NCBI GenBank assembly: GCA_015499995.1
Contig: JADNRV010000006.1
Location: 620,001-684,000, forward strand
Source of the DNA: Flammula alnicola
Taxonomy: Eukaryota > Basidiomycota > Agaricomycetes > Agaricales > Strophariaceae
Length of the DNA stretch: 64,000 nucleotides
Direction: 5' to 3'
A program made the translations under genes and the position numbers. The notes beneath the pieces are model-generated. The model saw only the letters and a list, made by a program, of their open reading frames with translations, did not search any database and had not been told where the DNA came from. Each line of letters opens with the position of its first letter. The first letter of the stretch is position 1. Positions 57,047 through 64,000 of the stretch are shown here, one piece after another.

Positions 57047-59098
57047 TTACTTTAAACCGTCAGTCTTGGAACCCGGGAAGCTATGAAGTCTCCTGGGATT
57101 CCTATCTCCACCAAGACGACTCGGGTATGGAAGATACGAGCCACTGACATTTCCTCGCGGCATGCTAAGCTGCATCTGGCTAAACTCTGACGCTAGGTCA
57201 TACGCGGACGAGGGGCGGGACATAGAAGGCATCGACACAGAAAGGGCCATAGGTGCGAGAGCGATACCGGAGTAATGCATCGGGGTGGTGCCATTGGCGT
57301 TGATCATGGGTATAGAGCTCCCCGAGTTTATCATGGGGCTGCCAGTTTTGTGGGGCTTGAGTTTCTTGACGCTGGGTAGGGCTGTGCCTGTGGGTTCCAG
57401 AAGTTTCTGCAGCGCAAACAAACACATGAAAGCGTCGTTGCCTGCGTTGTGGAGAGTGCATTGCGGGAGGACCAGGGGCGGCAGTGTTGCGGCTTGTTGT
57501 TGCTCCTGGTGGGCCTGCTCTGGCCCCTGAGAATTGGGTGGAAGAGGAAGTGTCAAGGAATACAAAAGGTTCTCGAAAGACAGGTTGGAACCACCCACAC
57601 GGGGCTTGTCGCCTTTCGGATCTTGCATGACTCCACGCTGGCCGTTGGAATACAGCGAGCGCTCGTAGATCATGGTGTCGATTATAAGCATGTTATGGGG
57701 AATTTCTAACCAAGGAGTTGGGAACGAGACGAATCAGTTTTTTCTGTGTATATGGCCCTGAAAGATATAAGGAGCTCTTACTTATTTTCATCTCGTCCAG
57801 ACGTGCCAGGTGCCCATGTATATTGTGGCCAATCAGAATGAGTTGGTTGGGGGTCGTTTCTGAATCTGGGCTTGCAAGACTGCTGCAAACCGGTTCAAGG
57901 TCCTCTTAATGGCAATATTCTACGATAGAAAGGAGTTGGCAACGAACCTGATCACGGCCTGGATGATTTGTGGCAATTTAGTCTTCGGAATAACTTGACT
58001 TTCACCGAACTGATCAAGACATTAGACACATTTAGGTACCTTAATAGGCGTTCTATGGATAAGCGTACCGCATACTGGAGAAAAACGTTGTGATGACCAT
58101 TGAGTTACGGAGGCATTGCCGATACCAACAGAGACGTACCTGCCATGGATAGTTCGGGGAATATTTATTGACGACCTTGTCAACATAGTCGGCAACAATG
58201 TAATGTCCCTTTCTGGAGAGAGAAAATAAGAGGTTTAAAAGGTCAGTTACGATGCCACTGACCTGTAGTTGGTATCCGGCGCTGGTGGCCAATGTCCAAG
58301 CCTACTAGAAGGTGTGAGATGAGATCTATTCAATGGGAAAGATTTGAACTTACGCTTCTAGATGACCACACCGTACCGCCGCATATCCCCACTCTAATAC
58401 ACTCTTCTCATTCCTTTCGTTGCACTCGAAAGCAAGGGCTAAATATGTCTTGTCTTTCCTGTCCCAGACTTCCTTGATCGCTTTAGGTTCTCCGGCTCTG
58501 ACACGCGCCTTGACAGCGGATAATACCACAGCAGGAAGAGTGGAGTGGAGTTTCTTGTACGATGAATAGTCGGAAACATGTCGAAGGAGTCTGGTAGCCG
58601 TTTCGAACGGAGTGACCTGAAGGATATTAGGTGCTTGAGGAAGGGTCTCTCCAAACCTACCCAGAGGGCGTCAGACGTGTTGGAGGCTACAGGCCATGAA
58701 GACACCTGGGCATACCTTGTCTTGATCATCTTGAGAAAAGCACCAATAGAGTTAAGACGCGTCACAATATGCGGCCTGCCCGACCAAGCATCTGTAACGG
58801 TAATGACAGGCCAGGAAAACGCCAGAAATTCTTCAAATGATTCGAACAAGTGGCCCCATGATCGGTCGTACCTATAAAACAAAAGATGGACTGGTCAGAT
58901 CTCAGAACTATATAGGTTCAATGCGAGATAGACCATGGGATATTGTATATCTGAAAATATCCAATATACGCAGAGTAGACCTGAACAATTGACTCGTCAG
59001 TTTCTGGCAATCAAGCCAAATTCAACCGTGGAAATACGACACACAGAGTGAAGATCGTATTCCCATCCCTTAGGGTCAACAAGCGTAAAGTCGGTCAT
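57047..59098 (-). CDS. Gfd2/YDR514C-like RNase-H-fold (DEDDh-type) protein
   Basis: Nine exons on the minus strand: 59043-59098, 58716-58871, 58354-58656, 58263-58301, 58140-58212, 58069-58074 (6 bases), 57948-58009, 57782-57882, 57047-57705, giving 484 residues. The middle holds an exonuclease-like fold: YLALAFECNERNEKSVLEWG (motif I region), FGESQVIPKTKLPQIIQAVI, LILIGHNIHGHLARLDEMKI (motif II), MLIIDTMIYER, and LHNAGNDAFMCLFALQKL (motif III, His-x4-Asp kept). Motif I normally reads D-x-E, but here it is A-F-E, and the Asp expected after GHNI is His/Gly. The fold is kept while two metal-binding Asp seem lost. The C-terminal ~120 residues are disordered (PMINSGSSIPMINANG). Known relatives in yeast are linked to mRNA export. 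The exact role here is unknown. Exon 1 is the least certain. Confidence 0.78.
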
Positions 59099-60291
59099 CA
59101 CACAGTAAAGCTGTCGTTGTCGTCGTCGTCTAAAGGGAAAAAGAGGGGTGCGACAAGGCGACAACGCGCCTTGGCCGCAAGGAAGGAAGGTCCGGACTTG
59201 AGACGCCGGGCTTACGAGATGAACAGCTCTAGACTCTTGTCTTGTCTTTTGAACCTTCCTAGGCACTGGCTCATTTGGACTGCTTTATACCTCACTTCTC
59301 TCGAAAAGCCTTCCGATGAACTCAGCTGGTATCACCAGCCAGCCATATGCCAACATACCTCTAGCCATTTCCAACCAGAATCGAAGCAAACTTGAAGGCT
59401 GTTCGCGACCCCGTGGTTCCAACTAGCTAGGTGCTCAGAGTCAGAAGATGACGGCGATAGACTAGCATTCCCCTTGGGCTTCTGTTCTTCGGATATGGAA
59501 GTGATCCACTTTGCGCAAGGCTGCCTTAGCTTGGCCTTAGCAGGCCTTTTCAGCCAGCGACGCCCCTAAAATTGAGTAAGCCTTTTTAGATTCCTGAGCG
59601 TTGAACTGAACACTTTTCAAACGTGCGTTTCACAGAAATTCCTTTCTTAAAATTTCTTGCCGATAGCGAATAAAAGTACGTCCATGATGAACATTTGCCC
59701 AGAAATCAGTCTGACGCAACATTGTTAGAACTCAGAACGACTGCGGCGCAAGGCTGTTCATCTATACATACTCACGCCAAATAGACTTGACAATGAGTCG
59801 CGTGGCTGGTGCAGCCGTCATCATCGCTTCAAGTCGCTTCTGACTCTGGTACCGGAGTGTAAGGCTCGTCAGCCGATATCGGCAGTCTGTGGAAAGTCCG
59901 AGTCCGAAGTCGGCATAGATCATGGATGGCCATGGCTGGCCCGCTCATACATACTTGAAATAGCGCCTGTAACGGCTTGTCCATCTATGGTGAATTTGAT
60001 ACCCATTTGCAGATTCATCCAATAAACCCCACAACCGAATGAATTGGCGAAGGCGGCGAGCTATTTCATACACTGGTTCATACCGCAAGAGCTAGCGAGA
60101 ATGGTCGGAACCGAAGAATCATCTACCCTGCAATAGCGACTTAAAACGCTTTATCTTTCACATAAAATGTCATCGCTGTTCTCAGACTCATGACGGTCAA
60201 AATCAAACGGAAAGAAAAAATTCGTGCATTCCTGTTTTTACAACACCGATCTCCCAAAATACCAGTAACCAACTCCCACAGTGGTATCCGA
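59099..60291. other. Intergenic region, no gene seen
   Basis: 5' flank of the Gfd2-like gene and 3' flank of the delta-COP gene. Frames around 59048-59395 (+) are shadows. Nothing else recognised. Confidence 0.5.
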
Positions 60292-62259
60292 TTATACAAC
60301 GAGGTACTCGTCAGCAGTGACAAATGCGTCTACGGAGTACTCTGGTGCCTCGTCACCATTGACTTTGTCAACAGAGGCAACAGCCACGCCGGCCAAGCTG
60401 CCCTGACCGATGAAGGAAACTTCCACTGGGAAGAAGGCGCCGACATCTACGCCTCCGACATTGAAGATCAGTGAACCCGTTTTGGTCTCGTCGGATGCGG
60501 AGATGACGGGGATGGACCAGGCCAAAGAGTGTGAAGAGGGATCTAGAGACCATTCGCCAGAGTGAGAGGACACCGTGGGGTAGGAGCCATCACTATGGGG
60601 CATTAGTATATACATGAGGAGTAGACAGCAAGAAAACTTACGGGAGGGGTATGGAGATGACGACGTCGTATAGAGTGACGTGCTCATTTTCGAGCTCATA
60701 TTCGATGCTTACTTCGCACGTCCCATCATTCGAAGGTGACGGCCAGCAGTTTACTAGACGAAAAAAAGGCAACTAGTCAAAAATAAAGTTGCCTCGAAAA
60801 AATAATAATGAAGGCTTACTCGACAAAGGCACGTTACTCTCATCGGTCCCAGCATATCTCCACTTGAGCACCGCCAAGCTCTGGCCGACAGGGAAAGCCC
60901 TCGACGAGTCTTTCAACGCAACGATCCGCGGCTGTCCAGGTGCGAATTTGGCGACATTGGGATGCTGCTTGAACTGGAGGCCAGAACCACCAAAGTCGGT
61001 CGAGGGTGACGCGAGAGTGATCTTAATGTGTGCATTTGCCGGATCGGTGACTTGCAGGTTCATGTCGCCCTTGAGCTCCATAGATTGGACGCCTCCATCG
61101 CGGAGCAGAGAAAGTGAGATTTGCTCCTTGATAATGATGTGGACGCTGTAGGTTGAATAAAGTTAGTAAACATAGTTAAAGGCGGTGAACTGCATTCCAG
61201 TAAGCTGCGTACCTCTGAGCCTCGACCTCAGGGAGACTGCCCCTACCACTGACTTTCTGTACTGTCGGGGGTGGCTCATGGACAGCAGCTACAGGTGCAG
61301 ACAACTCAGAGATATTGGTAGATGCCAACACATCGCCACCTAGAGCATCCAGCAATTCTGCTTGTTTGGTCTTTTTTGATCCAAGCTTCATACCACTGCC
61401 CTTGAACGCCGGGCTACGGGCAGGTGCCGAGGGGGTTGTCGTGTTGAGGCGGGAGGTAGAAGAGGTGGATAGCTCTGGGGCTTCGAATCGAGGAACAGGA
61501 GAGTAGCCTGTTACGCCGCCTCCTAGGTAACTGCTTCCTCCGCCGCCACCGCCAGCAGCGCGTCGTTGTTGTTCCCGGCGTTGCATTTCCAGTTGCTTGG
61601 CCCTGCGTTTTAATTCCTCTTTGGCTTCCGCTTCTTTGTTCTGAAAAGATCATAGGTTAGAGTCGGACGTTCAGAAGATACCGCGTCAAGACGTACTCTT
61701 GCAATGATCTCTTGAATCTTTTCCTCGTGACTCTCCATCTCAAGCACGCTTCGGACTTGCATCAAGTTGACCTGCTCTCTATAACCCAAGCTGACAATCT
61801 CGTCGAAAGCGCCCAGAAGTTCGAACGCATTCTTCAAGATCTCTCGCTCATCTGCACTGCGGCACAAATCCGAAACCACACGAGCGAAAAGATGCAATGT
61901 ATCGATGTCTTGCAGGATGTTTGACGCCTTGTTGGTTATCAGGAGGATATACAGGTCTTCTAGCGGTTGGTACACATAGCGAACTTCCTCCGTTTCGACC
62001 GACGTGTGCTGCGTGTTTGTTGGTATGAGTTTCGGGAATGATGCGAGCAGGGATTCGATCCTCGTCCGTGTCATGTCGCGAAACTGGCGCGAGATGACAG
62101 CTAATCCAAGAAGATAGCTCGTTCAGCCAGCTTTCCATTTGTATTGATTGAATCTGACCTTTGCCGCCCTTCGTGCATATTGAAGCTGCTAATACCACCT
62201 GATTGCACAACGTATCAGTCTAATCCGTGATTTTGTAACGAGAATGCATGACGAACCAT
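60292..62259 (-). CDS. RET2: Coatomer subunit delta (delta-COP)
   Basis: Seven exons on the minus strand: 62257-62259, 62159-62198, 61697-62100, 61213-61640, 60820-61145, 60642-60753, 60292-60592, giving 537 residues. Part of the COPI coat that buds vesicles from the Golgi back to the ER. The N-terminal longin-like domain starts MVVLAASICTKGGKAVISRQ and includes FRDMTRTRIESLLASFPKL, VRYVYQPLEDLYILLITNKA and SNILQDIDTLHLFARVV. A Lys/Glu/Arg-rich helix (KEAEAKEELKRRAKQLEMQR) and a Gly/Ser linker follow. The C-terminal mu-homology domain includes SVHIIIKEQISLSLLRDGGV, NLQVTDPANAHIKI, LKWRYAGTDES, LSINCWPSPSNDGTCEVSIE and ends SVDAFVTADEYLVV. The first coding exon is the ATG alone, spliced to GTGGTATTA.... 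Without it the conserved MVVLAA start cannot be made. Confidence 0.94.
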
Positions 62260-64000
62260 CGCTTTTTGCTGTGGTGTACGTTATTAAGTCTATTCAAGGC
62301 GACAAAGTGCGTCCCTGCTTTATTTTGAGAAAGGCACAGTGGTGGATTGGGCTCGTCCGTTTGTAACCTTGTACTGTACGTGTCAAGGTCAGAAATGAGA
62401 TTTGCATCAGGGCAGGTCATCACGTGACGGACATGTATAAGGCGCTAAAGACTCTTAAAACTTAAAGACGGTCAAAAGACGGCCCTAAAAGACCAACATT
62501 CGAATCAAGTTTGAATGCACGAGTTTCGAGATACAATTTTACAGATTAATATCTCATCGGATAAAAGACGGGGGAAAAAGGGCGGAGTACTTTTCTTAGG
62601 ACAATTCATATCATTTGCTTCAACTTTTCAAGACCCCCACCCGGCGCCTGTACCCTCGGAGGTGCCTGCTTCGACAGGAACTTTCAAAAAATTAAACACA
62701 GCGATGGCGTTCCTCGTAAAATTCTGGTTTTATAATAGACCCTCGAATTGCCTAACGCCAGCTACAGTCGACAGAGCGATCCGCTTATTAACTGAAGTCG
62801 ACATCAAGCTCAAGGCTGAAACAGTTAGTACGGACAGCATCATGCTATCAGGCTGCGGAGAGGAAGGTTGTTTGTACAACCTTCCTCCATCTTACTTCAA
62901 ACTCAATCGAATGTGTGATGGTAAAATTTAGATCGCCAGTCATTTGGGTTTGGGGTCGACGTCTATTTTGCTAACTGAAAGTTGAATTGGCATGCCTCGG
63001 CCGCGGGTGCCCAAGATAAATGTGACCTGATTGAGCTCCGGAGATCCACACTCCCTCCACCATGTCCCCAGAGCTAAAAAAAACTCCAATGGTGCTTGAG
63101 GCCTTTAGGGTACAGCAGTCACCGAGACTAAACTCTTTCTTTGGTAAGTAACTGTTGGCATGGGAAGGCTGGGTGTCCTCATGAGGCAAGTACAATAGAA
63201 AATGTACGCGATCACCTTATCTTCACTTCAAGTATGACAGCACTTACTTGAAGTTAAGAATCATTGGGCGGCAGGACTTCACCCGTATGTTATTTTTTCC
63301 ATTTGGAGAAATCGCGCAAGCTTGTCATCCGTCAAAGTCTGTATCGAAGACTGACGAAGAGTTCTATCCCATTCCCATGTCAAAGACGACAGGTTGCTTA
63401 CCACTTCCTACACGATATGACACATCATGTTCAGAGAGACGCGAACGTCGGGACAGGAGAAGAGCAAGGGACGGGTACAATTCTTCTGCGAATACGAAGC
63501 ATATCAACCTCCACAGCGCATTCAAAACTTGGTCTATACCTGAGATATGTGGCATTCATATTTTTCCGGCTTATACCTCAGTGCGTTTTTGATATAGTAT
63601 AGCTCCCAGGCAAACTGATGTCCAAAAATATGTATCCATCTTGGTAATTGGCAGATATGATTCAGCGAGCAAAGCGAAGCTACTGTCGACTGTAACGCGA
63701 AACCTTGGTCGACATGCCGAATTGCCTCATGGGGTGAAAGGATACCACGAAGTGATTTAGCAATTTAGCATAATACCTATGAAGCCAGCGAGGAGTTCAG
63801 ATTCTCAATTGATGATGGGGTAATGCCTACCATATGGTCGTCTTTTTAAGAAGGAACCGCCGTTGTCTGCGACCAGGCGCAGTCCGCGGCACAACTCTGA
63901 TATCCAAATGGCCGCGAGCTTAACGCTTCGCGAACGAAATGAGTGGTAAGACCTCACCTCTGCCAACTTAAGGCCCAAGGTGGAGGAGAACACAGCTTGG
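62260..64000. other. 1.7-kb right end, no supportable gene
   Basis: 5' flank of delta-COP, then a 138-codon frame (62515-62931, +) without a domain that contains a perfect 12-bp hairpin. Another inverted pair (ACTTCAAGTA, 63225-63234 and 63245-63254) is seen. A gene may begin beyond the window. Confidence 0.45.
62860..62887. repeat. Perfect 12-bp inverted repeat with 4-base loop
   Basis: GAGGAAGGTTGT at 62860-62871 and ACAACCTTCCTC at 62876-62887 with loop TTGT. It would form a stable hairpin in DNA or RNA. Role unknown. Confidence 0.85.

Noticed and set aside
62515..62931. 138-codon frame as a gene
   Set aside because: No domain. The 12-bp hairpin inside it argues for non-coding or repeat DNA.

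Overview
The window is a piece of a fungal nuclear genome, most probably a mushroom-forming basidiomycete (Agaricomycetes). The reasons are: genes split by many GT-AG introns of about 50-60 bases, short intergenic spaces around housekeeping genes, typical fungal families (FAS1 protein, Ser/Thr-rich GPI-anchored wall protein, amidohydrolase, aldo-keto reductases) and small DNA transposons with few or no genes of their own. I cannot name the species. All gene models below were joined by eye from reading frames and splice sites. For every model given with a full exon list, the summed exon lengths divide by three.

Layout, left to right. 1-2.2 kb: 3' part of an F-box-like gene (+). 3.2-5.2 kb: metal-dependent amidohydrolase (+). 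6.0-9.0 kb: a 943-residue protein with a globular N-terminal domain and a very long coiled coil (+). 9.29-9.91 kb: a non-autonomous hAT-like element with 8-bp target duplication. 10.3-14.1 kb: two aldo-keto reductase genes, tail to tail, with the same 13-exon structure. 15.3-16.1 kb: a secreted FAS1 protein (+). 19.5-23.3 kb: a divergent pair, an Atg27/mannose-6-phosphate-receptor-like membrane protein (-) and the 49-kDa subunit of mitochondrial complex I (+). 26.6-27.8 kb: NIF3 family (+). 30.6-32.8 kb: TPX2-like spindle protein (+). 34.4 kb: a 61-residue Cys/His protein (+). 35.4-36.9 kb: enoyl-CoA hydratase family (+). 40.2-41.2 kb: ATP23 protease (+). 41.5-42.4 kb: GPI-anchored wall protein (+). 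48.2-48.9 kb: glutaredoxin (+). 49.5-50.5 kb: DPM3 (+). 52.57-53.60 kb: a Mutator-like element with ~170-bp inverted ends and 9-bp target duplication. 53.8-56.7 kb: a damaged multi-exon gene (+). 57.0-59.1 kb: Gfd2/YDR514C-like RNase-H-fold protein (-). 60.3-62.3 kb: delta-COP (-). The long spaces between (16.1-19.5, 23.3-26.6, 27.8-30.6, 36.9-40.2, 42.4-48.2, 50.5-52.5, 62.3-64 kb) show no gene I can support.

The genes do not form one pathway. Housekeeping functions dominate: mitochondrial respiration and ATP synthase assembly (49-kDa subunit, ATP23), ER/Golgi traffic and glycosylation (delta-COP, Atg27/M6PR-like, DPM3), redox (glutaredoxin) and acyl-CoA metabolism. The most distinctive thing here is splicing. 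Very small coding exons recur: 2, 6, 9, 10, 10, 14, 16, 16 and 18 bases, and one exon that is only the ATG. I saw no defence system, CRISPR array, secondary-metabolite cluster or tRNA gene.
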